Both the position numbers and the translations under genes were made by a program. The notes beneath the pieces were generated by a model, which did not search any database, was not told the DNA's origin, and was given only the letters and a program-made list of their open reading frames with translations. From contig CM106586.1 in assembly GCA_048013815.1 (NCBI GenBank), positions 21,638,001 through 21,702,000 on the forward strand: a stretch of DNA of 64,000 nucleotides, read 5' to 3'. Source of the DNA: Setoptus koraiensis. Taxonomy: Eukaryota > Arthropoda. Positions 42,010 through 55,700 of this stretch are shown piece by piece. Numbering within the stretch: position 1 is the first letter of the stretch; each line of letters starts with the position of its first letter.

Positions 42010-43540
42010 TGGAGAAGATTTCTAGGATTTCTTATTGTCTAAATTATTATGATTATTGAATAGGTATAGAGTACAAAAAAAAAACTCTGTATGTTTAAGC
42101 GGATTGGATATTTCGATTGATCGAGAGTGGATTATTTATGAAAATGGCCTAATATCTATGATTGGGCGTGTTCGAGAAGATGCCAAAGCTAAATGTTCAC
42201 TCGTGACGCTTCTATCGAGGTTCAGCGCAAACACACAGGCATACATAAGAACTTTCTTTGAAAAAATAATTTATTTCTGCGCTGTGCCACTAACAAAAGC
42301 ACTACCAAAGGCAGGAGTTGTGCCAACAACTGTGCTTACTTTGTATAATTCAGCGAACACAACATCTACAGTGAGGCACGAGGTTAGGGAGATTCGATGG
42401 AGGCCCCGCGAAGCTATAGCGGACCCGTATTTGTGCCGAGCAGTACAGGGTGTAAACTGTTCGCAAACATGGCGAACAAGGCTAGATTTGTTAGGTGAGA
42501 CCATCAAATCAGATGTCCGGTGCAAGGCGAAACAACGGTCAGAGGAGGCGCCATTTTTGAACCAATTTTGAAGTGCACCGTTATTGCATCGATGATTGAT
42601 TTTGTAGCCGACTTGGAAAATGTTACATCCATTCTCCTATGATACATGAATGCGGTACGATCGGATCTGATCTGCAACTTTAATCCTGCAGCACATCTGA
42701 CCGCAACGCCAAAACAAAACTTTGTCGTAAACAAGCGTGTTTGCTATCATCACGTTATCAGATTTGATCATCCGTCAGTTTCTTCGTCATATCTACAAAA
42801 TGAAGTTGTAAACAAGTAGATAAAGTATTACTGTCACCTATTGTTGTTCAAATTTCAGATGGATAAATGCAGATAATGCACTTGTGTGATCGCCTTTCAA
42901 TGTCTAAAACATTTGAGCTATGTAATAGAGGGGGCAAGGTGCGCCAGCGTCACTTTAGATTCTGAAGTTCAGAATACTCAATGAAGCTTGGAGTGTTTCG
43001 TTAAATCTTATTCCTGTATTTCTTTGTTTTGATTGCGCGGTTTACTGCGAGTGGCCGGTGGTGACGAGAGGGTCGCATCCCCTGTGCCGCCTTCTTCGGA
43101 TTCCTGCTGCAGACAAGCATTTCACCGAACTTCTTTCATGGTGCCACAGGAAAGCATAGCAGCGCCGCCTCTGCTGAATATTTGCGCACCAATGTTTTCG
43201 CCATGACACATTGCATAGGAATTGCTGATGGTGCTCGTTCGGTGTACATGTTGAGCCCCTTTGCAGATATCAAACTAGATCTATTTGTGGCACCATCCAA
43301 GCTCCAACAGCTCCAAAGAAATATCACCGTAATAAATAGATGCCACACATAAACAGATAAATCTATTGATAGCGAGGACCAACTTAAAACATCCACTCAA
43401 ATGCATGTGGATTTTTGCACGACAAGCTGTAGTTGCGATACCATATAGTAAACAGAGATAAAGGATTGTTCAATTAGTTCGATTCGGTTGTCTATAAAAC
43501 TGTGCCAACATTATTTAATATCAAAATTTGCCAGACAAAT
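42010..43540. other. non-coding between G-gamma and vanin-like genes
   Basis: 1.5 kb without a convincing gene. A 171-codon frame at about 42,056-42,571 shows no recognisable domain, has an antisense frame over part of it and is not called. GGCGCCATTTT at 42,547-42,557 resembles the YY1-like words noted elsewhere. Confidence 0.45.
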
Positions 43541-45475
43541 ATGAGTATATCACGATGCAAACAAATCATTTGCAATCGTGTCATGTTCGTTGCCCACAGT
43601 ATCGCCTTATCAGCTTGCATCATCATATTAGCCGTATCATGTCAAGACTCATCACCATCCACCTGTCCTGTATCGAGCAACGCCGTTAATGACGACCCAT
43701 ACATAGCGGAATCGTATGATTTGCATGGACCAAGTAGTAGCTCATACTATTACACAGAAACACAACAAAACAATGCCAATGATGATGAGTGTTTTGTAGC
43801 GGCAGTTTATGAACACGTTAGAGTTGATCTGCCCAGAGAAGTTCAAAAAGGAATTAACATCAATTTAAACGCCTATGCGGAAGCGGCTAGAAGGGCCTCA
43901 CAAAATGTAAGTGTCACTGATTGACCAATTGTGCGCAACATTCTCTCTTTATCCAGAAATTTACTGGTGAATTGTCGACCATCAATACTAATGATAGTAT
44001 TCTCTCTAACATGCTATTCTTTTAAGGGCGCCTCCATACTTGTGGCGCCAGAGGATGGACTATTCTACAGTTCACGCAGTCAAATGAAAACTTGGGAAGA
44101 GATCGTGCCCGAGCCAGAGACGCTGACAAGTCAAAACAACAACCCCTGTGTACATACAGATCTTTATAAGGAGTCTCCCATATTGAGAAGATTGAGCTGT
44201 ATAGCTAGAGAGAATAATATATATTTTGTGGCAAATTTCGGTTCCAAGCAACCGTGCAAAAGAGGTACCACTGTCACGAGGAACAGCCAAGATGTGCATA
44301 CTGTTATTAGTGATAAGTGCCCCAGTGATAACTATTTTCAATATAACACCGATGTGATATTTGGTCCAGATGGTACTCTATTAAGGAAATATAAAAAGTT
44401 CAACATTTTCATTGAACCATTTGACAGGGCACCCACCGCGGAACGTGTTGTATTGGATACACCATTTGGTAAAGTAGGTATAATTACTTGTTTCGACATG
44501 ATGTTCAAGAACCCAGCCATAGATCTAGTGGAAAAAGATCTTGTTGATACTATTTTGTTTCCAACATGGTGGTTTGACGCTCTACCCTTACTGAGTGCCA
44601 TACAATACCAAGACTCTTGGTCTAAAGCCATGGGGGTCAATCTGTTGGCGGCTAATTTGCACAGGGCACGCTTGGGGTCCTCGGGTAGTGGCATCTATTC
44701 CGGAGCTGGAGGAGCACAAATTTATCTTGGTCAAAACAACAACCAATCTAAGCTCATATTGGCCAGCATACCAAAAAGATCTGGCAAGAACTATCCTAGG
44801 CAAGAACAGATCGAGACCTCTAGCCGTTGTAGATCAAAATACAAGCCCAGACTGTTCAACATAGAAGTAGACGGTCTAAAAGAAGATACGACCCAATATA
44901 AGCACGCGGACGAGGTTATTGAATCAGGAAAAGATATAATCGTTCCGCTAGTATGGTTTTCAGACACTATCTCCAAATGTAAAGACGGCTTCTGTTGTAC
45001 GCTAACATACTCTATATCTAAAAATGACAGCAACATAAGCCAATATATAGACAAACTTGTTTTGGTAGTGCGCAATGGCTTGCGTCCAGGAAAATTCTCT
45101 TGGTGGGAGCAAACATGCTTCCTGGCCACTCTCAATCACCCCATGGAAAATGGACCTAATGTAACAAAAAATATCGGTCTCGTCGATAATGACTACTTGT
45201 TTGCTTTGAATGGGCTATTCTCATTTGAGAATTTGGAATTGAGCGCAAACTTTGCGACAGATTATGTTTATCCTATAGCGGCCCATAACATTTTTACATT
45301 GGTACCGGAAAAGATGCGCAATATGTCGTGCAAAAAACAGAAGAAGGACTCTGGTGATGAAAATGAATGTAAATTCACTTACAAAGGTAGAGATTCACAA
45401 CCGCTTCTCATTGCTTCCATGTATGGTCGCGTTTATGACAAAGACCAAATGGGTAAATGGAATACCGGTAAATAG
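43541..45475 (+). CDS. vanin/biotinidase-like secreted amidohydrolase
   Basis: Exons 43541-43906 and 44027-45475 join in phase 0 across a 120-bp intron, giving 604 residues. It belongs to the nitrilase (CN hydrolase) superfamily, vanin/biotinidase branch: vanins split pantetheine to pantothenate and cysteamine, and biotinidase releases biotin from biocytin. A signal peptide (hydrophobic AHSIALSACIIILAVSC) precedes AAVYEHVRVDL. The expected catalytic triad is visible: Glu131 in LVAPEDGL, Lys246 in YKKFNIF and Cys277 in GIITCFDMMFKNPA. ILFPTWWFDALPLLSAIQYQDSWSKAMGVNLLAANLH and the later GFCCTLTYSISKN follow human vanin-1 closely. The C-terminus YGRVYDKDQMGKW is not followed by a clear GPI signal, so it is probably soluble and secreted. 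Which of the two substrates is used cannot be told. Confidence 0.9.
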
Positions 45476-46107
45476 CCCATGAAAGGTCATCTGTGATTAC
45501 GACACATATATGGAGTAATCCATATAATACTACCCGTAATTGCGACACTTTAAATCTGCAATAACAAGTGATAATAAAAATTACTAGCGGAGGCGATTGT
45601 CTTCATACAGAGCCTTCTTCCCTTAGGCTAAATGAAGGCAATTTCTATTTTTCAAGTCAAAGCATTTAATTATAATAAACGATCGACTAGCTCGTATCAA
45701 TAACAATAGATCATCACATTCATCAATTGAATACACTTCAAGAATGAAGAAGTTTCTTCTTTCAATCACAGCTCATTTTTGATTTTGATTTCAAAACAAT
45801 GCGGGGGTTAGTTGTTACAGTGTGGATCAATCTGATGCTAGTTGTGGGTAAGATCTTTTATTCGTATCATGAATTATCTCGATCTAAATTGATGCAAGCA
45901 CGATGAATGAGTAATGTCGAATGTTTCACCGAACGAAATTTGGAATTGTACTAGGAAATTATTCAAGGAGGATCAACCTCAGAGTCTAGCATAGGATTTT
46001 GTTCGAGGCTGGTTCTGATGAGACTCAGATGAGATTTATCAATAAAATAGGATCCAGAACAAAAGTTCAAATTACCTGGAAATTCTAAATAGTGAAATTG
46101 CGTTACG
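45476..46107. other. non-coding between vanin-like and PAN-like genes
   Basis: Contains the vanin-like 3' end. At 45,799 an ATG opens a short hydrophobic frame of 16 codons followed by GTAAGA, which looks like a signal-peptide first exon. Its phase does not fit the exon starting at 46,108, so it is left uncalled. Confidence 0.4.
45573..45578 (+). promoter_or_regulatory. polyadenylation signal AATAAA (vanin-like gene)
   Basis: AATAAA 98 bp past the vanin-like stop. Confidence 0.5.
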
Positions 46108-49100
46108 ATGCACAGGATGACTTATACAATATCTATAATTCTAATCGGGTTACTTTCGTTGGTTGTTTATTCAATAAACATATCAGCTCTGGGTGAAATC
46201 TTACCAGAAGCAGAAAAACCACTTCCTGCACGACTCAGAATAAATGCACACCTGAGGATTGTGACCGGGGTAAGTAATAGGTCCCATCATCCGGAATAAC
46301 TATCATATAACTGATGATTCTAATGTGTGCTTTTCATGATTGTTCTTTTATTAGGCAGACGACGATAGTGACTATCGAGTTGACGAGTATATTGATGTGC
46401 CCAATTCCCGATTGACTATTAGATTACAAGATGACATTACCGGCCGTTATATAACCTATTATAAAAATAGCAATCACATGAATTATAGAATAACACGATA
46501 CGATGAAAGCAAACAGGAGTGCCAAGTTGAGGAATCAAGCTTTAATTGGCGTTTACATGCATTCTCTAGATTAGTGGCTTTATTGCCCGTCGAGTACCAG
46601 ATTAAATCAGAGACGATATTACGATCAACGGTGATAGGAACAGGCTCGATATTGTACATAGTGATGACCAAACTGAACAAGCAGCTCAAGTTTGAGGGGA
46701 GAACATTTGATAATGATCGCTATATCAATCTGAACTACTATTCTGTTTTGTTTGACCTCACAGAGGAAAACAAGAAAAATCATGGCTTCAATTCTGATTT
46801 GGATGTTGTGTTTCGTATTCTGGTCGGAGTTGTTGGTTCGGAATCGGCTAAGATTGGTGACAGTATGTACGACACAACACGAGCTAATAAGGTGCCCCAT
46901 TTTATTATGCTGGACATAGTGGACAGAAAAGCGATTGATGAACCCAAAGATGACACTTTTTATGGTGTCACAATAGACTACTATCTGACAAGCAAACTGG
47001 GCACTGTGGTCACTGGCGAATCGTCCAATGGTCAGCTAGTGAATCCGTTCATATTACCTTTGGGCTTATGGTGTTGGAGAAAGACAGACGCCTTTAGTCT
47101 TGGATCGGATCTTAATCAATTCAGCGCTCTGTACTACGAAGAGGCCTCAGATGAAACCAAAATGCACTACCTGGCATATGATGTCAAGACTAAGACACTT
47201 CGTTACGATTTGCCTGGATCAAAAACAATTATGGATCTGAAACAATTTTGGGCCTATCACATAACGAAAGGCACAACAGAGTCTTCGGGGCAGCAGAAAT
47301 CACAACAACAGCAGCAGCTGAAAAAAACGGGCTTCGCAGAGGCCAAGTGTTCGCTGATAGAGATGGACATAGAAACAGTCAACAGTCAATACAAGGATTT
47401 GGCGAAAATTCTTGGCTTTAGCCTGAAAGAGTCTCTCTATTGGATAGGTCAGACAGAAATAGATGGATTAGACTGTAGCGTATACGAGCGTCACCTAGAT
47501 TATATACCTAAGATATTCGGTTACAGGCCCATGGAGACCCACTTAGAATATTTTTTAGTGGTTTATGCAGTCGGTAACAGTATGCAAGCCGACGAGCAAA
47601 TCTCGGCGCAAGGGAATGGCCAATGGATTCCAAAGCGTCTGTCCATCATATCTTTCGACAAAGAAAGAAAGAAACGCTCTGTGGAGGCTACACTGGTGTT
47701 CACACAATTCTCTTGGACGCTACAGGTGAGTCCGAACGAGGACGACTCTGGTTCGTCGTCGGCACTGACTCCAGTGCATTTGTTTGATGTGGGCGAGTGT
47801 GCCCCAATTAGAAGAGGTCGAGCCAGATTAGAATTCTACTTGGAGCAAGTGATGGAAACAAACGCCAAGAGTGACTTTATGGTTGAATCTCGTTGGACAG
47901 CACTGATAACGAAAGCCCAATCACAATTGCAACAATGGATAATGGAGCACATAGTCAATAGTTACGGAATTTCTCGCGCCAGAGTGACCAATTTAGAGGT
48001 TAGCTTTCGCCAGCGGGCCGTGTTCGTGCGAGCAATCCTTATCGACATTCCCGCTACCCTATGTGAGTAAACGATCATAGCTCTACACTATTTATTATAA
48101 CATAATCACTATCAAGTGTATAATGTCCCGAACAATTGCTTATTTCATCGTCCGAAATGACAAAAACAGCGCACCGGAAGTCGTATGGCTATTACGACGA
48201 CAATGAATTTGTTGCAGAGAAGCCAGAAACAACCATCATCCATCAGTTGTCCCTAGAGGAATGTCACCTAGAGGCGATGGCTCGCCAGAGCCACTCAATG
48301 ACCTACTGTCCAAACTATTGGGGCACGTGCATCATCAAAGAGTTGGATAGCCAGGTGACCTCAAGTGACAAATTCATTAGAGGTTCTATTAACGACAGAT
48401 CATTTTGTTCAGTGTACACAATAACGGAAGTCAACTCTCACAATGAATACTCAATGGAATCTTTGGGGTACTTCCTTGACGAGGCCGATTCGGCCGCCAA
48501 GAGGCTGCTCACCGACAATCTCATCAGAGGCTACCTACAGTTGCCCGCTGATGCGGCCGATGGATCAGCGAGCAAAAACTTGATCAATTTCAAATATTTG
48601 GCAAGAGTTTCAAGTGTCAAAGTAATTCCATTAGATGCCGTTGAACAGGATAAGGTCTTGGAAGGACTTGGTTATGTTACTTCGCCCACAGATGATAAAC
48701 ACAATGACGACGCTAGTGGTTTTGCGTCAAAAATGAGCCGAAATCATCATGTTGAGGATGTTCTTCCTGGATTTGGTTCAAACAAAAAATCCGTAGGCTT
48801 GCTGTATTGTCACAAAGCATGCCAATTGAGTGATCGCTGTCATTCGTGGTCCTTCTGTCGGAGCGATCTGACGAATTCTTGGTGCAAATTAGCCCAATTG
48901 GAGCTAACTAAGCCCGTTATGGAGGCCCTATCACAATCAAAACCACAATCAGGAGTTCAGGGCTTTCTCATACAATATCCGCCCGATGATGGCGCCGTGG
49001 ACAATGTCAATGTATACAATTTGGAGAGGAACAGACAATGCAGCTTGCACTCAAAGGACTATTATCAATTGTATCAGCAACATCAGGCCAATTTTGTTGA

Positions 49101-50187
49101 CCTTGAGCCGGCCCAATTGAAACAATTTGCCTTCGTTTCTCTGGACGAGTGTGCTCGATTGTGCTTCAGACACGAGCTGCCAGAAGCTGATGCGGCTGGG
49201 CCCAGCATCAGACAGCCAGTTTGTGTCAGATTTGATTATTGTCCCGTTATATCATTGTGCCACTTTGAGGGCCTGAGCGAAGGCGGCTCCGACGGTGCCT
49301 TTTACTCGCAAGGACTCAGTGGGCACGGTAACGGAGCTAGCGATCCTTTGCAATTGTTCAAGTCACGAGATTTAGAGCGGCAATTCGAAACCAATCAACA
49401 GTGTCACCGTTACGAGCGCAATTATTTCCAGTATTTCAATAAGTTACCATCGCAGCGTTTAATCGTCACGGATCTAGAGAATGGACGAGATATATACATG
49501 ATGGAAGTGGAGATTAAATTTGAGAATTTCGATTTGAATCAATGCGTTCGTCACTGTATTCTGGCCGACGAGCGGTGTGTTGGATTTGATTATTGCCGGG
49601 CGGCCCATAGACCGCCGCATTCGACTTGTGTCATACTGACAATCAGAAGTCCAAATGTTTTGACGAGCGCCTTCATTAACAAATATCCAGAGCGATTGTC
49701 CAAATTGGAAAAGAAATATTATTTGGAAAAACAAGAACAGCAACAAATAAGCGCTCTCAAATACCAGATATCGTTTCGCGATCAGGACAGATGCGATCAT
49801 TATGATCTAATAGAGACATACGCCGATATAAAGCTGGCTATGGTGGCAAACAAGTACTTGGCTGATGATGTTATCATGAAGCAAGACCAAGAGATCAGCG
49901 CTGAATCGGACAGCCCGTTTACCGGCGACGCCACCGCCACCGCCACCGACGGGCCTCTCAATGACGCTCCTTCGCCAGACCATCGCCAGAGCGGAATCTC
50001 GAGCACCATGTCGCTCGTCATTGGGCTCGTGATGGGAACACTGATTTATTTGGCCGGGCCGGCACTCGTGCAACACGTGCAGGATTGGCGCCAAGAGCGT
50101 TCCGCCAGAGCGACCCAATCGGCGCAGAGTCTTCGGTTCAGTGTTTTGAATTTGGCCCAAAACGAACAACTTCAACAGTGCGAATAG
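46108..50187 (+). CDS. large single-pass membrane protein with PAN-like Cys modules
   Basis: Exons 46108-46269, 46355-48062 and 48170-50187 fit GT-AG introns (85 and 107 bp) with matching phases and total 1,296 codons, so I read one 1,295-residue protein. A signal peptide (MTYTISIILIGLLSLVVYSI) starts it. Residues about 55-620 are a large ectodomain with few cysteines, rich in beta-type alternation, which I do not recognise. A link to the poorly described LolA-like domains of invertebrate secreted proteins is only a guess. Residues about 645-1,110 contain four modules opening with a Leu-x-x-Cys motif (LSLEECHLEAM, YCHKACQLSDRC, VSLDECARLC, FDLNQCVRHC) followed by a WSFC, FDYC or similar motif, as in PAN/apple folds. 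One transmembrane helix lies at about 1,236-1,257, with a 38-residue cytoplasmic tail. Likely a cell-surface protein of unknown role. The two halves could instead be separate genes. Confidence 0.65.
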
Positions 50188-50494
50188 ATGCTGCGGATAT
50201 TCGCACATCCACCGTGCCCTCTCAGATAGACCGTCTATCATAAACGAGCCAATGGAAAGGAGAAAGCTGCAATTGAGGGCCCCACTTTTGTCTTGCGAAA
50301 CGGGCAAGAATTTGTGAATTTTTGTGTAGCCTGAGAGTGGCGCCATCTTCAATTCAAACTAACTCACGGTGATAGATTTGGTGACGAGATTGCGCGATCG
50401 AATTATCTGATGATTGTTTGAGCTGTTGGTGCCACAACTGCTAGTAGTGATTCGTCACTATATATAGCAATAACAAATGCAAAACCGCGATGCG

Positions 50495-50514
50495 ACACAC
50501 ACACACACACACAC
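50495..50514. repeat. (AC)10 microsatellite
   Basis: Twenty bases of pure AC dinucleotide about 300 bp after the PAN-like gene. Shorter AC runs recur near 51,703 and 51,822. Confidence 0.95.
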
Positions 50515-52162
50515 GAAACGGCAAAAATACACACATCGTGTCCTACATGTTCTATCAATTTTCATCCATCTATTGTCTATTTGCCTTTATCTTTTGCTCC
50601 ATGCCTCTTTTGAAATACAAACAAAGTAGAGTGTTTAGTGCGATGGATGGATCGCCGTAGTGTTTTATTTTGAGCCGCAGTACACAATGTTAAGGTTGTT
50701 GTTCTGTATCTGGCATAAATCACAAGTGAGCCTCTGCCGATAGAGCCAGCTTAAGCTAGAATTGTCTTTTTTTAGCCGAGCGCTTTGTGGCAAGCTAGTT
50801 GCGTTTGTGATATGACTGTCTGGAAATAGTCAAAGTCTTGTCTCGTTGCGTTTTCACTAATACGTGCGTGCTTCGCGGGCCGTTTATCGTTGGGCTGAGT
50901 GCACGTTTCTTGCAACATCGTCGGTGTGCCGATTTCCAATTTAGTGCGCCCTAACCAGGCCCGAAACTAGGAGGAAAACGCGCGTGAAAAGCGCAACTGA
51001 CACCGTGCCACAACAAAGCAACAAATGCAAAACGCTCACCGTGTTGCTCTCACCCTCTGGCCAACGAAACGAGCTTGCCCTCGAAAGGGTTTACCTGGCA
51101 GCCCATTGATCTCGCTTGGCAGGTTGGCCGATGGCGTCGTCGAGGCGGTTGTTGGCGACGTCGTTGTTGTCGAGGCTGGTATCGTCGACGTCGATATTGT
51201 CGGTCAGGGCTTGTTGCTCGCATGGATAGAACGGAGCGATAGAGCGAGTGAAAGAGTGAAAGAGAATGGAAGAAAAGTGGGAAAATTACCTACTTGTTGC
51301 ACATTATCGCGCTGCGCTGGTGATGTAACCATGCCAGTGTAACTATCGGCGAGTGTCGCTATCACTAAAGTGTTGGACAAATGGCTGATGCTAAATCAAA
51401 TTTTAGAGGCTACAATTCATCTTGTGTGAAGGATGTGTGTATGGCGTATTTCTTAGAAAAGAAAGTCAGTCGCCTCGTCAAACATGCGCTCACACTAACA
51501 AGAAGAGAAGAGATAATGTTTGTTGCGTTATCTAATCTTTGTGTAGTCGTGTGCGCCTTGCTATTATCACTTCCTTAATCCGTCATTTCAGCAGCGTCTA
51601 TTTTTGCCAGTTCTTTTCTGTCACATCCAGCCCACTTGTTGTTTATGTGTAAATATAAATAAATTTAGTTCAAATAATGGTAATGGTTCTTCTATTAATC
51701 TAGACACACACACACACACTCACAACTATTGCATATGGCATCCCTTTTCCCTATGCAACTAGTGTTAACATTGAACAAATGGCAAAGAGTTGCTCTCCGG
51801 CGCCGACGATGCAACAACCTGCACACACACACACACGCACAATACAGTTGAGGTTACCACTAGCTTGATAAAGAAGCCTATGACGTAACATGTAAGGTGA
51901 GCCAGGTAGTTTGGTTTTGTGCGGTGTAAGCCATCGGCGGAGAGACAGTGCCTCTCAGTTAATTTTATCAGAAGTTAATTACGACTGCTGCTGCTGCTGC
52001 TTAGTCTGACGAAGGCAGTTGATGGCTGTCGCAGCAGAAGCAGCAGCCTGTGCGAGAATAACGCGTCGGTTGTACGAGTCAGTCGATTAATCTTGATACT
52101 GACGACAACAAGCTGCCGCCCATGTTAATGAAGCCATCGCGCTGACACATAATGCAGCGGCG

Positions 52163-52169
52163 GCAACAA

Positions 52170-52200
<31 letters not shown>

Positions 52201-52246
52201 AACAACAGCAACAGCCACAACAACAACGACAACAACAACAAACAAC
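52163..52246. repeat. CAA/CGA trinucleotide repeat
   Basis: About 28 imperfect trinucleotides of CAA, CGA and CAG. Frames through it give only low-complexity peptides and it is not within a called gene. Confidence 0.85.
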
Positions 52247-52689
52247 TTGGAACGCTCGTCAGCATTTCATTAAGTCGCACAGATAATCTCAGCGCGTAGA
52301 TATCAGGCGAGCACGATTAAAACAATGAGGGGAATACACTTTGTATCAAAAACAAATTGCCTCATTGTTAAGCTCACTGCTGCTGCTGGTGCCTACTCAT
52401 CACTACTACCGGATAGACTGTCGCTAATACTGTCCATTAGTGTCGTCGTATCGGCACACAACAGCTACCACCTTTACGCCACGCCGTCGCACATATCTAG
52501 ATCTAGGTATATGACTTGAGATTAGACGTTTTATTGCGATCACCTCTCTCGGGCTTGGCGTATCTGCGAGTGTCAAATCCAGTCAAATCTCTCTGACTTT
52601 TTTGGCCAATGGCTGCTGCATTGTTGTTGTTGTTGTTGTTGCTATCTTAATCTTGCCATTGTGTTGACAAACAACAGCACTACGGCAGA

Positions 52690-52785
52690 CAACAACTGCA
52701 ACAGCAACAACAGCAACAGCAACGACAGCAACGACAACAACAACAGCAACAACGACAGCAACAACGACAGCAACAACAACAATAA
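52690..52785. repeat. CAA/CAG/CGA trinucleotide repeat
   Basis: About 32 imperfect trinucleotides, similar in make-up to the repeat 500 bp upstream and to the coding glutamine tract of Mondo. Confidence 0.85.
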
Positions 52786-55700
52786 CGTCAACAATGTGGA
52801 AGAAGCTGGCTAGACGTGCGATGCTCACAGTCGGCGTACAGGCGCATCACTCGCGAGTCGCGATTGACGGCAATCGCGCAACTCGATAAATATAAATAAA
52901 TCTAATGTCTATATGAGTTCTATTTAAATTCCTTCAATTCGTGCTCGAATCGTGCACGAACGGCTCGAATGATGACGATCGCGCAAACCCACACACATAC
53001 TCCCAATGCAAAATACTTGTGAGGCGATACATTGGCTCCACTATATGGCGACAAACGCAACTCGACGACTAGCTTGTGACTGCCAGCAACTGCTAGTCGC
53101 TGCCGCCAACAAGTGGCACTGGCAAAAATTGCTCAAGTACAGCAACAGGTTGCTGGGTACAGGTGATTTGGCTTTCTTTGTGTCGCTATCATGTGAACCA
53201 TTTATAACCTGTCGCAAGTTGCATTGTATATCACATAGCGCCGTCTTGTTAATCTGATCTGCGCCGCCTAGGCACAGAACGTGTCTAAAGATTTGTGTGT
53301 GCCAATTGTGACAACTGTGACGAATTGTCACCAACGAGTTCATAAAATAACGTGCATGTATAAATATCTGGTTGTGTTGTGGCCCGTCTGTGCCCAGGCA
53401 CAATCTGTGCACAAACGGCGCACAACTCGCCACTGATCATCATTTCAGGGGGTGCACCCGCAAATGACACAACGCGACGATATTGCGCAACACCAATAGC
53501 TTGCCAAACAATAGTATTTATTGCACTCATTGTGTTACATTGTTGTACTATGCAGTTGACGCATATTGATTGGATTGGCCCGGTTTGACGTGTCAAACAC
53601 AGTTCAACTGGGCGACCAAACCGGTGCAAGCCGATCAATATTAACCCTGGGACAATATGTGTCCCGATTGTGTGTTAGCGGACGACGAAATGTGTCCACG
53701 ATATATAGTCTAAAAATAGTGATTGACGGTCGTTCTAGATAAACGTCCTTGTGGCCGACAACATTTGTTGCCGATAGAGTCGGGTTAGCATGCAGCGGGT
53801 CACATTTGCAAGTATTCATACGCGAGTCTCAATCAGCCATTTTCTCAACCATTGTGAGCCCCGAACACAATGGGCTCACATGGGTTGTCCGCGAACATTC
53901 AGATGGACATTATTTATACATTAGTGATGAGTGTAACATTAGTTTGAATGCAATGCACCCTGCCACGACGGATAATTCGGGCGCGTTGGTAATATGAGTT
54001 CGAATGCGCATTTAGATCTCCGACAGGCAGAGTTCCAAAAGTCTCGAGCGATCTCATTAATCACTGTTTGCCTATGACAGGTGATGTCAGTTGATCTGTA
54101 TTATGCGTCCGTTTCTAGACTTGCGAGGACACAAACGAGTGGCGCCAATCATCGGCCATGACATACAATTTGCATGATACAAACAGTTACGAGTTGCTGC
54201 AGAAGAATTGTACGAGCCCTGTCTTTAAACAGGAAGTCACAACTGCACAATTTTGCTTGGCGCTTGACTAACAATCATCAGTTCATCATGATATCGTTGG
54301 ATATTCACGAGCAAATATCAAGCCATAGGTGGTGAATCAATTAATCGAATCGTGTCGTGTGTGAACTATTCATGGATTTGTCCACCGCACAAACAACCTG
54401 TTGCAAGGCACACACGGTGCAAATTAGAACCTTGTCAATGAGAGCTGACTGAATTTCACTAGAGGCGGCGCCTGTTACTTTAGAGTGATGCACGTTTGTG
54501 CAACGTATCCCAATCAATTGATGACATCAATTATCGACACTCGGCCTGCATGAGCACCACCTGAAGCGAGTTTTCATAGGTATGTGTCGCTCAGTTTACA
54601 CTGTCACACTGCACATGATTCGAGTCGGATCATCCGACATGCTAACAGGCGCACTTGTTGTGTTCACTGACAGTATTCAACGACACAGTAGATCATCTAA
54701 GGTGCACTTCATCGACGCCATTCACGCAGTTCACTTTGATTGGGTGCTCGGGGCAGCGACGGCGAGCCTAGGCACAGGGCACGCCCCAAACACTCGTCTA
54801 AGGGCACTGGGCATGCCCTCATCCCAAGCGAAGCCAATGGGCAGTTTGCCGATTGGCAGTGATTTTTATAGCAATGGGCGCGAGCACGCCCACATGAGCG
54901 AGCTCTGTGGACCAACACTATTTGAACTAACAGTGGCACGGGTAAACTGAAGCTCATTTTATTCATAGCGACGGGTAGATGTTGCGACAAAATGTTGCAT
55001 CTCTCCCGCGCGGAAAATTTTCTCCCATCTGCTGACAGGGAGATGGGTCTCCGCCTATTACTATCGGTTGCATCGTGTGTAACGCCGAGGCACTTTCAAC
55101 CAGTTTTCGGCATACGATTCAGGGCGGGCATGCTTCGCGCCTCAACGAGTCGAGCTCCCTCCTCAAAATGGACCGATGTCTCCAGAAGATGGGAGGGTAG
55201 CGGGCCGGTTTAAAAGGGCGGGAGTGGAAGTGAGCGGTGGTTTATGGGGGGGTGTTTTTGAATAGAATGAACGGTCGTGGACGATAGATGGTCTTATCGA
55301 TGGGTGATTTTCGTCGGTGAAGTGACCTAGTCGGTGTCTTATCATTAGTGGAAACGATAACGGCCGAATTTCGACAACAAGTAGCTGACAAGTGAGTTGT
55401 AAGCAGGCGTCAGCAGCAGCAGCAACGGCAGCGAAATAAAAATAAGCCATAGTGCATATTTTCTCGATCATCGAGATGATTATTACTCAAATATACGGTT
55501 CTATTATTACATTAACATGCATGTAATATCTCCATTACATCTTCATTATGTATTGACAGCGCTTTTAAAATCTTATTATATGTATACCGCAAACGTTTGT
55601 ATTTATAGATATATCCATATATACATAGAAATATATACCGATAAACCATACCACTAATGGCATTATGAGCACACAAAGACACAATCGTCCTATCAACTAG

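Noticed and set aside
42056-42571. A 171-codon + strand frame
   Set aside because: No recognisable domain or signal, an antisense frame of 84 codons over part of it, and unlike the clear genes nearby it has no family resemblance. Could be reconsidered with RNA evidence.
45799-45847. A possible signal-peptide mini-exon (MRGLVVTVWINLMLVV then GTAAGA)
   Set aside because: Its phase-1 donor does not match any acceptor I can place in front of the 46,108 exon, and that exon has its own signal peptide. It could be an alternative first exon but is unsupported.
51025-51342. A 105-codon + strand frame with a Val/Asp-rich stretch
   Set aside because: The Val-rich part reflects GTC/GTT trinucleotide repeats. 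No domain, no splice or codon evidence.
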